Origin: JBBDNV01 sp040877415
Lineage (GTDB): Bacteria > Planctomycetota > Planctomycetia > Pirellulales > PALSA-1355
Assembly (NCBI GenBank): GCA_040877415.1
Contig: JBBDNV010000189.1
Span: 1-11,259 of the forward strand
DNA length: 11,259 nucleotides
Reading direction: 5' to 3'
The position numbers and the translations under genes are program-made. Positions 1-7,690 of this stretch are shown here, piece by piece (the first letter of the stretch is position 1; each line of letters opens with the position of its first letter). Below the pieces are notes generated by a model. It ran no database searches. It saw only the letters and a list, made by a program, of their open reading frames with translations, and was not told the origin of the DNA.

Positions 1-2918
1 CCAAGGGCGTGATGCTGACGCACGCCAACTTGATGCACAATTCGGCCTCGATCGCTTACGCGTTCGAACACACGCGCAGCGGCGCCGCTGCCGGCGTGTT
101 CTGGCTGCCCAGCTACCACGACATGGGTCTGATCGGCGGCATTGTGCAACCGCTCTATATCGGCCGGCCCAACGTGCTGATGAGTCCGATGGCGTTTCTG
201 CAGAAACCTTACCGCTGGCTGAAGGCCATTTCGCACTATCAGGCCACGATCGGGGGCGGGCCGAATTTCGCCTACGATCTGTGCGTACGAAAAATTACCT
301 CCGAGCAGCGCGCCACGCTCGATCTGAGCAGTTGGCGATTGGCGTTCAACGGAGCCGAGCCGGTGCGGGCCGAAACGCTCGACGTGTTTACCAGGACCTT
401 CGAGCCGGTGGGTTTCCGCCGGACCGCGTTCTATCCGTGCTACGGCATGGCCGAGGCCACGTTGATCGTCAGCGGCGGCTTCAAGGCAGGGCTGCCGGTC
501 GTGCGCACGTTCGACGCCGAGGCGCTGGAGAGCAACCAGGTGGTCGATGCCCTGGCCGACGAAGAAGGCGCATGCGAGCTGGTCGGCAGCGGCGGCAAGC
601 TGCTCGACCAGCGGATTCTCATCGCGCATCCCGAGCACACGACGACGATGCCGCCCGACCAGGTGGGCGAAATCTGGGTCGCCGGGCCGAGCGTGGCTCA
701 GGGTTATTGGAACCGGCCGGAGGAGACGGAGCGAACCTTCCGCGCCTATTTGAAAGACACCGGCGAGGGTCCGTTTCTGCGGACCGGCGACCTGGGTTTT
801 ATCCAGGACGGCGAACTGTTTATCACCGGCCGGCTGAAAGACCTGATCATCATTCGCGGGATGAATCACTACCCGCACGACATCGAAGCCACGGCCGAAA
901 AATGCCATCCGCGGATTCGGCCCGCCAATGGCGCTGCATTCGCCGCCGAAGTCGGCGGTGTGGAACGGTTGGTCATCGTGCAGGAAATCGAGCGCGGCCA
1001 GCAGAGTGAACTGGACGAGGTGATCGAAGCCGTTCGCCGCGGCGTCGCGGCCGAACACGAGCTCAACGTCGACGCGGTGGCGCTGGTGAAAGCCGGCAGC
1101 ATCCCCAAAACTTCCAGCGGCAAGATCCAGCGCCATGCCTGCCGGCAGGCATTTCTCGACGGGTCGCTGGAGTCGGTCGTCCAATGGCAAGCCTGGGACG
1201 CGCCCTCGGGCGCGAAACAGGAGGGCGGGATGCGGCGCCGAGCCACCGACAAATCGCCCGCCGAGCCTCAAGCGCGGTCGCGCCCGAGACAAAGCCCCCA
1301 GACCAGCCCGGCGGCACTTGCGGGCAACGGGGTGCCGGCCGCGCCGGCCCGCGCGGCGCGCGAGATGACCACGACCGAAATCGTACTGGCCCACGTGCGG
1401 GAGGTGGCCAAGGAGCGGGCCGTCGGCATGACGCTCGACAGCTCGATTGTTGAGCTGGGGCTCGACTCGCTGGAGCGGATGGAAATCGTCGCCTCGCTGG
1501 AAGAGTCCTACGGAGGGCGATTCCCCGAAGAAGTCTTGCCCCAGATCGAATCGGTCCGCGAAGTGGCCGCCGCGGTCGAGGCCTATCTGGGCAAAGTTCC
1601 CCGCGCCCGCGCCGATCGCACGGCCGCCGGCGAAATTCCGCCGGAGGCCTATCGCTTCGAATGCTTCCCCGAATACGTCAAGCTGCGCAAGCAGTTGGAA
1701 GAGACCTGTTCGGCCGGCTACCGCAATCCCTACTTCACGGTCCACGAGCGGGTGATCAGCGATACGACGTTGATCGACGGCCGCGAGTTGGTGAGTTTTT
1801 CCAGCTACAACTACGTGGGCATGTCGGGCGATCGACGCGTGGCGGCCGCCGCCAAGCAGGCGATCGACCGTTACGGCACAAGCGCCTCGGCCAGCCGGCT
1901 GGTTTCCGGAGAGAAGCCGGTCCACCGCGAGCTGGAGCTGGCCATCGCCGGCATGCTCGGCACCGAGGCGGCCATCGCATTTGTCAGCGGACACGGCACG
2001 AACGAAACGACGCTCGGTCATTTATTCGGACCCGGCGACCTGATCCTGCACGACGCGCTGGCGCACAACAGCATCGTCCAGGGCGCGATGCTTTCCGGCG
2101 CCCGCCGGCGCGCCTTCCCGCACAACGACTGGGAGGCGCTCGACAAGCTGCTTGTCGAGTTGCGGACCGCTTATCGTCGCGTGGCGATCGTCATCGAAGG
2201 CGTGTACAGCATGGACGGCGACATCGCCAACGTGCCGCGATTCTTGGAAGTGAAACAACGCCACAAGGCTCTGCTGTACATCGACGAGGCCCATTCGGTC
2301 ACCGTGTTGGGGGCGCGCGGCCGCGGCGTTGGCGAGCACTTCAACATTCCCGCCAGCGACGTGGATATCTGGATGGGCACGTTGAGCAAGGGCTTGGGCA
2401 GTTGCGGCGGCTACATCGCCGGCTGCCAGCCGCTCATCGACTATCTCAAGTACACCGCCCCGGGCTTCGTATTTGCCGGCGGCTTGAATCCCTCGAATGC
2501 CGCCGCCTCTCTGGCCGCGATCCGCCTGCTCCAGGCCGAGCCGGATCGGGTCACCCGGCTGCACGAGCGGGCCGACTTGTTCCTGAAGCTGGCCCGCGAA
2601 CAACGACTCGACACCGGTCTGAGCCAGGGCACGGCCGTGGTGCCGGTGATCATCGGCAACTCGATGGACAGCCTGCGGCTGTCGCAAGCCTTGTTCGATC
2701 GGGGGATCAACGTACAGCCGATCATGCACCCCGCGGTCGAAGAGAAAGCCGCCCGGCTGCGGTTCTTCATCACCTCGGAGCATTCGGAACGGCAGATTCG
2801 CGACACGGTGGCGGCCGTCGCCGAGGAATTGGAAAGGATCGATCCGCGATATCTCAAGTCCGCGCCCGAAGGGAACGGGCTGCACGCTTCCTCCGCTTCG
2901 ACGGCCAAAGCGCGCTAG
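1..2918 (+). CDS. Fatty acyl-AMP ligase / ACP / alpha-oxoamine synthase fusion (5'-truncated)
   Basis: The reading frame is open from the first bases, which encode KGVMLTHANL, an internal acyl-adenylate motif, so the true start lies left of the window. Residues here count from the GTG at 9. Residues 1-400 form the adenylation domain: LPSYHDMGLIGG (FAAL-type), YGMAEATL at 145, GRLKDLIIIRG, and SSGK with the presumed catalytic Lys at 372. A Pro/Ala/Arg-rich linker follows. Residues 452-530 are a carrier protein with LGLDSLERMEI, Ser487 being the phosphopantetheine site. Residues 550-945 are a fold-type I PLP alpha-oxoamine synthase: the ring-stacking His is probably 686, DEAHS has Asp759, and the Schiff-base Lys is 794 in GTLSKGLGSCGG. 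The expected chemistry is adenylation of a fatty acid, transfer to the in-cis ACP, then decarboxylative condensation with an amino acid (Ser, Ala or Gly, undetermined) to a 2-amino-3-ketone. It is probably cytoplasmic. Relatives include serine palmitoyltransferase, BioF, and the oxoamine synthase domains of Fum8, SxtA and PigH. Domain calls are firm; the product is inference. Confidence 0.93.
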   Translation, partial: KGVMLTHANLMHNSASIAYAFEHTRSGAAAGVFWLPSYHDMGLIGGIVQPLYIGRPNVLMSPMAFLQKPYRWLKAISHYQATIGGGPNFAYDLCVRKITSEQRATLDLSSWRLAFNGAEPVRAETLDVFTRTFEPVGFRRTAFYPCYGMAEATLIVSGGFKAGLPVVRTFDAEALESNQVVDALADEEGACELVGSGGKLLDQRILIAHPEHTTTMPPDQVGEIWVAGPSVAQGYWNRPEETERTFRAYLKDTGEGPFLRTGDLGFIQDGELFITGRLKDLIIIRGMNHYPHDIEATAEKCHPRIRPANGAAFAAEVGGVERLVIVQEIERGQQSELDEVIEAVRRGVAAEHELNVDAVALVKAGSIPKTSSGKIQRHACRQAFLDGSLESVVQWQAWDAPSGAKQEGGMRRRATDKSPAEPQARSRPRQSPQTSPAALAGNGVPAAPARAAREMTTTEIVLAHVREVAKERAVGMTLDSSIVELGLDSLERMEIVASLEESYGGRFPEEVLPQIESVREVAAAVEAYLGKVPRARADRTAAGEIPPEAYRFECFPEYVKLRKQLEETCSAGYRNPYFTVHERVISDTTLIDGRELVSFSSYNYVGMSGDRRVAAAAKQAIDRYGTSASASRLVSGEKPVHRELELAIAGMLGTEAAIAFVSGHGTNETTLGHLFGPGDLILHDALAHNSIVQGAMLSGARRRAFPHNDWEALDKLLVELRTAYRRVAIVIEGVYSMDGDIANVPRFLEVKQRHKALLYIDEAHSVTVLGARGRGVGEHFNIPASDVDIWMGTLSKGLGSCGGYIAGCQPLIDYLKYTAPGFVFAGGLNPSNAAASLAAIRLLQAEPDRVTRLHERADLFLKLAREQRLDTGLSQGTAVVPVIIGNSMDSLRLSQALFDRGINVQPIMHPAVEEKAARLRFFITSEHSERQIRDTVAAVAEELERIDPRYLKSAPEGNGLHASSASTAKAR

Positions 2919-3465
2919 TTCCACGATGCTGACCGCGCGAGGATCGCCGGTCGAGGTGACTTCCTTGGCCCGAAGCCAATTCGAGTCTAAGGAACTGCGA
3001 TCTGGGGACTCGGTCAAAACTGCACGCGACAACTGGGTAATACGCGCCAGTGCAATTCTCGCCAATTTCCACGTCCTCCCGTTGACAATCGCTTCGTCGC
3101 TACCTACAACATTATCCATCTGCGGGGCTTGGCCGCCGGCTTTGACCCCCAGAATGATCTTCGCACTTGCTGGTTAGTTCCCGCCCGGGAGGGCCGCTGC
3201 GACATTTGCGCACTGCTTGGCCTTTGAACCAGCTTTTCTCATTCAGCTCCCCGACAACGACTCGTGCGACGTGCTGCGCATCGTTTGGTGTCACGTCGTA
3301 GAGTTCCACGTCGCGGGCGCTTGAGCGAACTCCTGTTCCATCATTTCCGTTCGAGCCTATTGAACAGTGTGGATGTCGACGATGCGAGAACAAACTTTTG
3401 TAGTTTACCTGACGGCAACCACCTTTCTGCCGAGTAGTAGCTCGCCGCAAAGGAGCATGGCAAGG
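2919..3465. other. Intergenic stretch, no convincing gene
   Basis: About 550 nt separate the fusion enzyme from the hydrolase. I see no start with a ribosome site leading into a plausible protein. Short open frames exist on both strands but have mixed codon use and no recognisable motif. The minus-strand frame across 3112-3450 reads more protein-like in its middle (ELYDVTPNDAQHVARVVV), so a decayed gene is possible. A small hairpin, TTGGC at 2965-2969 with GCCAA at 2975-2979, sits inside TTCCTT (2961-2966) and AAGGAA (2989-2994). No T-run follows, so it is not a standard terminator. The promoter of the downstream hydrolase should lie here, but I could not pick out a good one. Confidence 0.5.
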
Positions 3466-4428
3466 ATGCGATATCAGCTACTGCTAACCGTCGCGACCTT
3501 GTGCGCACTGCTGGGGTCGTCGTTTACGGCCCACGCCACGACCTATCTCAGCCCCGACTTCGGCACGCAGGTGACCGCCAACCTGCTTTACGGCACCGGG
3601 GCGATCAACTACGGCGCGGACACTCTCGACTTGTACCTCGATTACTACGAGCCCACCGATATCGGCACCCCCGTGCCGGCCACGTCCCCGGGGATCCTGC
3701 TCATTCACGGCGGCTCGTTCATCTCGGGTGACAAGGCCGACCTCGGATTCCTGGCGGACATTTACGCCTCCTACGGCTATCGCGTGTTGTCGATCAACTA
3801 TCGCTTGGCCGGGAATCTGCCGCCGTTGGAGCCCGGGCCGGCGCAATACGCAGTCGACCTTCCGCCTGCGATCCATCCTGCGGTCAACGCCGCCTACAAT
3901 GATTCGCTGACGGCCATGAACTGGATGCTGGCCAACGCCGCCAGCCTCGATATCGATGCGAGTCGCGTGGCCATCGGTGGCTACTCCGCCGGCGCGGGCA
4001 TCGCCTTGGCCGAAGCGTATTACGACCCCCCGGTTTCAGGGAACCCCAAAGCGGTGCTCGATTTTATGGGTGGGCTGGCCGGCGGCGAATCGGTCCTTAC
4101 CGAGACGAACCTGCCGCCGGCCTTTATCGTTCACGACCCGCTGGATCCGGTCGCGCCGTTCTACTGGGACGCGAACCTCGCAGTCAAGCTCACTGAACTG
4201 GGCGTTTATTACGAGTTCTGGATGCCCATGGGCGTGGGCCACAATCTGAACCTAACGACGCTCAATCAAGTGATGCCCAATGGCAAGACGCTGCTGGAGA
4301 ACAATTTGCTCTTCCTGGCCACGCATGTCGTCCCCGAGCCGTCGACGTTTGTGCTTTCAGCAGTCGGTCTGGTGGGTCTCACCCTGCTCGGATGGCGGCG
4401 GCCAGCAGCGCGACGGTCGAGGCAATAG
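3466..4428 (+). CDS. Exported alpha/beta hydrolase (esterase-like) with PEP-CTERM anchor
   Basis: A 320-residue secreted hydrolase of the esterase/lipase (HSL/BD-FAE-like) group. I chose the ATG at 3466: AAAGGAG at 3449-3455 is 10 nt upstream, and the protein then opens with a clean signal peptide (MRYQLLLTVATLCALLG...) and a likely cut after AHA. An ATG at 3457 lies too close to that site, and the extension to 3367 has no signal-like start. Catalytic elements: HGGS oxyanion-hole motif at His81, nucleophile Ser174 in GGYSAGAG, probable Asp227 in HDPLDPVAPF, and His259 in GVGHNL. The C-terminus carries VPEPST at about 289-294, then a hydrophobic helix and a basic tail (WRRPAARRSRQ). This is the PEP-CTERM signal processed by exosortase, so the mature enzyme is probably delivered to the outer surface or extracellular matrix. 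The substrate is unknown; an ester or acetylated polysaccharide is a guess. It is convergent with the SDR gene 12 nt away. Confidence 0.88.
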   Translation: MRYQLLLTVATLCALLGSSFTAHATTYLSPDFGTQVTANLLYGTGAINYGADTLDLYLDYYEPTDIGTPVPATSPGILLIHGGSFISGDKADLGFLADIYASYGYRVLSINYRLAGNLPPLEPGPAQYAVDLPPAIHPAVNAAYNDSLTAMNWMLANAASLDIDASRVAIGGYSAGAGIALAEAYYDPPVSGNPKAVLDFMGGLAGGESVLTETNLPPAFIVHDPLDPVAPFYWDANLAVKLTELGVYYEFWMPMGVGHNLNLTTLNQVMPNGKTLLENNLLFLATHVVPEPSTFVLSAVGLVGLTLLGWRRPAARRSRQ

Positions 4429-4440
4429 AAAGCGGGCTCG

Positions 4441-5421
4441 TCACGCGTAACCGTTCTGGCGGAACCACCTCCACGCGTCGGCGGCCGCGTCGCGCAAGTG
4501 CCGCGGTCGATAACCGAGCTCGGCTTGGGCGCGCGCGCTCGAGAAGTTGCGCTTTTGCGCGGCGATCGCGGTCGAGGCGCTGTTGACGTCGGGCTCGCGG
4601 CCGGTGATCCGGCCAACCAGGTCGCCGACGTGTCCGGCGCCGTAACGGATCACCGGCCCGATCGGAAACACGGGCGGGGTGGCGCCGGCCACTTCGGCAA
4701 AAATGCGCCAGGCCTGAAAATACGTGAGCATCTGGCCGCCCAGGATATAGCGCCGTCCCGTCCGGCCATGCTCGAGCGCCGCCAAAATGCCCGAGACAAC
4801 GTCACGCACATCGCAATAACAGTTGATCCCCAGCGGCGCAAGCAGTCCCCAACCGCGGGCCACGGACAAAAGCATTCGCCCTGACGAAGGCTTCCAGTCG
4901 TACGGCCCGATCATGTAACCCGGATTGACGATCGAAGCGGCCAGTCCCTGCTCGACCAGGTTCAAAACGACCTGTTCGGACTCGCGCTTGGTGACGACGT
5001 AGGGACAGAGCACTCCGCCCACGGGGACGGACTCTTCGTCGGCTGGCGCACCATTGGCGCCCAAGCCCAAGGCGTCGATGCTCGATACGTGGACCAGGCG
5101 TGCCCGTTCGGCCAAGGCGGCTTTCGCGACGTTGCGGGTCCCCTCGACGTTGATGGCTCGCGCCGCGTCCAGCCCCGTCCAGCCGATGTGGACGAATGCC
5201 GCGGCATGGATCACGGAAACGGCGCCGTGGACAGCCCGAGCGACGGCTTGCGGGTCGCGCACGTCTCCCTCGACGATTTCGAGGCCGTCCAGATCGGCCA
5301 AGGGGCGAGGATCGGCGCTTGCGCGCACCAAAACCCGCACGCTTTGGCCCGCTTCCAGGAGCCGCCGCACCACGTTGTTGCCCACCAGGCCGGTTGCGCC
5401 CGTGACCAGCGTAGTCCTCAT
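4441..5421 (-). CDS. NAD(P)-dependent epimerase/dehydratase, extended SDR
   Basis: A 326-residue extended short-chain dehydrogenase/reductase, full length for the family. The N-terminal Rossmann nucleotide-binding motif TGATGLVG is at residues 7-14, followed by EGDVRD at 51-56 (Asp53 contacts adenine in relatives). The active site has Ser113/Ser114 in VHVSSID and the YxxxK pair Tyr141/Lys145 in YVVTKRE. A C-terminal substrate domain includes VNPGYMIGPYDWKPSSG and RYILGGQML. This pattern is that of the dihydroflavonol-reductase / 3-beta-HSD-like / HpnA-like group, which act on ketones or hydroxyls of lipids, sterols or sugars. In Caulobacter, an atypical extended SDR (CerR) is encoded beside the ACP, acyl-ACP synthetase and Spt of ceramide synthesis. 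By analogy this enzyme could reduce the ketone made by the fusion enzyme, but the genes here are on opposite strands and separated by the hydrolase, so that link is inference. A sugar-nucleotide epimerase or hopanoid-associated role remains possible. No clear ribosome site is visible upstream of the ATG at 5421. Confidence 0.9.
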   Translation of the reverse strand: MRTTLVTGATGLVGNNVVRRLLEAGQSVRVLVRASADPRPLADLDGLEIVEGDVRDPQAVARAVHGAVSVIHAAAFVHIGWTGLDAARAINVEGTRNVAKAALAERARLVHVSSIDALGLGANGAPADEESVPVGGVLCPYVVTKRESEQVVLNLVEQGLAASIVNPGYMIGPYDWKPSSGRMLLSVARGWGLLAPLGINCYCDVRDVVSGILAALEHGRTGRRYILGGQMLTYFQAWRIFAEVAGATPPVFPIGPVIRYGAGHVGDLVGRITGREPDVNSASTAIAAQKRNFSSARAQAELGYRPRHLRDAAADAWRWFRQNGYA

Positions 5422-5578
5422 GAATTGCCTGTTCCGAATATTTCGCCGCCGGAACCCGAAAAAAGCGACATTCCCACCTTGGTCAACATGACAGAGCTAG
5501 TCAACCGGGGCAATCCAAAATAGAATGGAGCTTGAGAGAATTGCCAACCTTCCGTGTCCCCGCAAAGAGGTTGCGATT

Positions 5579-5755
5579 GTGCTGACCGAGCAAGAAGTCG
5601 CCCGCAGTTGGGCGCGCCTGTTCAAGGGCGAGAAAACCAGCGAGACCTTTGCCAAGGCAGACGCGTTGCTCGACGAGCTGCGGCCGGAAAGCCCGTTAAG
5701 ACATCGCCTGAGCAACGAGCTCGACGAGCTGCGCGAATTGAGCGTGAAAGGGTAG
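5579..5755 (+). CDS. Small conserved-looking hypothetical protein (58 aa)
   Basis: I do not recognise a family. The frame encodes a small, charged, probably all-helical soluble protein with no signal peptide, membrane segment or Cys. Notable segments are LTEQEVARSWARLF, SETFAKADALLDEL and SPLRHRLSNELDEL. The frame opens at an ATG at 5525, but I favour the GTG at 5579: AAAGAGG at 5564-5570 lies 8 nt upstream, and third-position GC is clearly higher after 5579 than in the preceding 17 codons. The alternative start would give 76 residues. A stem-loop begins immediately after the stop, which supports a real transcription unit. It is divergent from the SDR gene across about 150 nt. A small regulator or partner protein is possible, but nothing in the sequence shows this. 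Confidence 0.6.
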   Translation: MLTEQEVARSWARLFKGEKTSETFAKADALLDELRPESPLRHRLSNELDELRELSVKG

Positions 5756-5775
5756 AGCGGGCCCGTTGTCCCGCT
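5756..5775 (+). terminator. Candidate terminator hairpin after the 58-aa gene
   Basis: AGCGGG at 5756-5761 pairs perfectly with CCCGCT at 5770-5775 around an 8-nt loop. It starts directly after the TAG stop of the small gene. Only two T residues end the right arm (CTTCG), so it lacks a true U-tract. It may be a weak terminator or an mRNA 3'-end-stabilising hairpin. Confidence 0.4.
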
Positions 5776-5779
5776 TCGA

Positions 5780-5808
5780 TCACGAGCGTCGAGCGAAGCG
5801 ACTCGTGA
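5780..5808. repeat. Inverted repeat TCACGAG/CTCGTGA
   Basis: The 7-bp arms 5780-5786 and 5802-5808 are perfect. Inside, TCG and CGA can add three pairs after a 2-nt bulge. A competing pairing, CTTCG (5774-5778) with CGAAG (5794-5798), links it to the preceding hairpin. It lies between the 58-aa gene and the 3' end of the BBP7 gene. Function is unknown; a role at the transcript ends is the simplest reading. Confidence 0.45.
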
Positions 5809-5823
5809 CGCGAATGAATGCAA

Positions 5824-5846
5824 CGGCCGACCATCCCCGTCGGCCG
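5824..5846. terminator. Strong GC stem-loop between convergent genes (possible BBP7 terminator)
   Basis: CGGCCGAC at 5824-5831 pairs perfectly with GTCGGCCG at 5839-5846 around a 7-nt loop. Read on the minus strand, the stem is followed by TTGCATTCATT, a loose T-rich stretch. It could therefore end transcription of the BBP7 gene, whose stop is about 100 nt upstream. There is no strict U-run, so the call is tentative. Confidence 0.42.
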
Positions 5847-5945
5847 GCGCTTCGACTTTCACGTTTTGCGCCCTGGCGCGGGTCGCGTCGGTGCGCTTGC
5901 ATTCCAGCACGGGGAAGATGTCCGCGGCACGCGCCGAATCGCTTC

Positions 5946-7295
5946 TCAGCGGTTGATTTCCACGCCGAAATTCAAGCCGTTGACAAAGAAGAGCTGATGG
6001 AAGCGGGACGGCGAGATTCCAATCAGGTTGACATCGTCATAGTTGATTCGGTTGCTGGCTCGTGAAATGTTGCCCACGACCATGCCGGTATAGCCGATTT
6101 TCAAGCCCACGTTGCGTGTGGCCTGCCAGGTGACGTTCACGCGCAGCTCGCCCATCGGAGCGAAGGTTGTGTCGTATCGGTTCGTCTTGGAGCCAAGACC
6201 GCGGAAAATCGTGGCGATGTTCGAGTTGATGGCTCCTTGGTTGATGATTGTTTGATCGCCAAGATTTGTCTTTAACTGAACGTTTTGGAAATTTGCGGCG
6301 GCCAGAAACCGCGCCTCCAAGGAGGTGACCCACCGGCCCCGCTCAACGAACAACCGGCCGCCGATTTGCGGCCCTACCAGGTTGTTGAAGACGCGATTGG
6401 TCCACGTGCTTCCGTCCAGAATATTGGTCGGAAAAGTGTAGGTGGTCGCGGGCCCGCCAATACTGATACTTGCGGTTTCCGAGCCCGTTCCATTTCCCGT
6501 GGCGTCGACGATAAACGCATCGTCAATCTGGAACCAGCGCGCACCATAAAGGAGCTCGAAATAAGCGCCGCTGTGCAATTGCCGGGCCCGATAAAATCGC
6601 ATCAACTCCACGCCGTTGAGGCGCAGGAGGTTTTGCATCGTGATTTCTGAGAAGATGTAGGGTAGCCCAACGAGCACACCAATAAACTCGGCCGGGTCGG
6701 TGTCCGGAATCTGAACGCTGACCACGCCGGTCAATAAAAAGCCCGGATCGCCGAACAGAATCGCCGGGTTATCCGCGATGCAGTATTGACCCTGACTGAC
6801 GTGATCCAAGACGCTCACCAGCCAACCGTAGTCGTCGGTGTCGGTGTATCCCACTTCCCATCGATTGCCCCACGCGCCGGTGGCTCCAATCCAGGAGTTG
6901 TCGACGGTCGGGCCGTTGGAAAAAAACGCGCCCAGAAAGAATGGATCCGCCGTCTCGCTGCCGACCGGCGCCCTTTCCGGACTGGACAACGACCAAAACA
7001 GCCGTTCGTAGCTGAAAAAGTAGCCGATGTGCGGACGCGGTCCTCGGCCGTAGCCGCTCGTCTCGGCAGGCGCGAACCAGTCGAACTGCGGCTCGAAGCC
7101 CACCGGGTGGAACGGCGACAGGCTATTGCGCGGACCCGGAACATCGTCAGAAAACGCCGCCGGGCCGTTCTCGTACGTGGGGGACGGAACCTGGTAGTGC
7201 AAATTCGAGTGGGCCGGCTGGGCCACGACGCGATCGGCCGCCCCTGCGAAGGCGATCGACGCCAACAGCCAGATTGCCGTCCGTTTGATCCACAT
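5946..7295 (-). CDS. BBP7 family outer-membrane beta-barrel protein
   Basis: A 449-residue exported protein of the planctomycete BBP7 family of predicted outer-membrane beta barrels. Residues 1-25 are a signal peptide (MWIKRTAIWLLASIAFAGAA, probable cut near VVAQ). Residues 85-170 carry the family's barrel-start pattern, including GAWGNRWEVGYTDTDDYGW and VSVLDHVSQGQ. Residues 245-335 hold aromatic amphipathic strands (AYFELLYGARWF; NLVGPQIGGRLF; RWVTSLEARFLAAANFQN). The C-terminus ends FFVNGLNFGVEINR, a typical closing strand. The start at 7295 is supported by AGGTGA (7305-7310 on the plus strand, read in reverse) 9 nt upstream. It stands alone, with a stem-loop cluster downstream and a long leader region upstream. 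The role is structural or transport-related in the outer membrane; no substrate can be read from the sequence. The family call rests on remembered family motifs, not a search. Confidence 0.88.
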   Translation of the reverse strand: MWIKRTAIWLLASIAFAGAADRVVAQPAHSNLHYQVPSPTYENGPAAFSDDVPGPRNSLSPFHPVGFEPQFDWFAPAETSGYGRGPRPHIGYFFSYERLFWSLSSPERAPVGSETADPFFLGAFFSNGPTVDNSWIGATGAWGNRWEVGYTDTDDYGWLVSVLDHVSQGQYCIADNPAILFGDPGFLLTGVVSVQIPDTDPAEFIGVLVGLPYIFSEITMQNLLRLNGVELMRFYRARQLHSGAYFELLYGARWFQIDDAFIVDATGNGTGSETASISIGGPATTYTFPTNILDGSTWTNRVFNNLVGPQIGGRLFVERGRWVTSLEARFLAAANFQNVQLKTNLGDQTIINQGAINSNIATIFRGLGSKTNRYDTTFAPMGELRVNVTWQATRNVGLKIGYTGMVVGNISRASNRINYDDVNLIGISPSRFHQLFFVNGLNFGVEINR

Positions 7296-7605
7296 GTTAC
7301 GCGTTCACCTCGACTCGCTCGAAACTTGTCGCGCAATCCCCGTCCTACACGGAGAGCCCGCGCAATGAATGTGCCGGTAATATCGGCCGTGCCTGTCACG
7401 CGAATTAAGTAAGAAAGGCAAAGTCTGCCGAAAAAGCCGATCGTACGGGCCCCCGCAGCACCAAACTGGACAATCTGCGAAAAATTCGTAGCCATTGCCG
7501 CTCATTTCCCAACGGGTTGCCTCGACCGGTGACGCTGCTACTGCCCTTGCTCAGCTAGCGAGCTTTCTGCCCGCCGTACGGTGCGTCGTCGCGGATGCCC
7601 GGGGT

Positions 7606-7623
7606 GTTTGGGCGCGTTTGGGC
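7606..7623 (+). repeat. Direct repeat GTTTGGGC, 10-bp period
   Basis: Two exact 8-nt copies (7606-7613 and 7616-7623) are separated by GC, so the period is about one helical turn. They lie about 70-85 nt upstream of the -35 element of the TraB-like gene. They could be an activator site or chance in G-rich DNA. Confidence 0.3.
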
Positions 7624-7690
7624 CGGTAGACCGCGCTTATGCGGGCGGCATTCGACAGCCGCGCCAGCCCATTGCCTCGCGGACCATTGT

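Noticed and set aside
281..1009. 242-codon plus-strand frame
   Set aside because: An out-of-frame reading of the acyl-AMP ligase domain with Arg/Gly-rich low-complexity composition.
1661..2932. 423-codon open frame on the plus strand
   Set aside because: It overlaps the fusion enzyme in another frame and is dominated by Arg, Gly and His, typical of an out-of-frame reading in GC-rich DNA.
2022..3119. 365-codon open frame on the minus strand
   Set aside because: It runs antisense through the oxoamine synthase domain, whose motifs are unmistakable. Its product is Arg/Gly/Val-rich shadow sequence with no domain.
3367..3465. Longer N-terminus for the PEP-CTERM hydrolase
   Set aside because: The extra 33 residues precede and would bury the signal peptide, and no ribosome site is seen near 3367, whereas AAAGGAG lies just before the chosen ATG.
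5497..5910. 137-codon minus-strand frame over the small gene and hairpins
   Set aside because: Ser/Arg-rich, crosses three inverted repeats, has no motif, and conflicts with the better-supported plus-strand small gene.
6815..7495. 226-codon minus-strand frame starting above the BBP7 gene
   Set aside because: Its start region reads plausibly, but it continues into the BBP7 gene in the wrong frame and becomes Arg/Thr/Pro-rich. BBP7 has a clear signal peptide and ribosome site.
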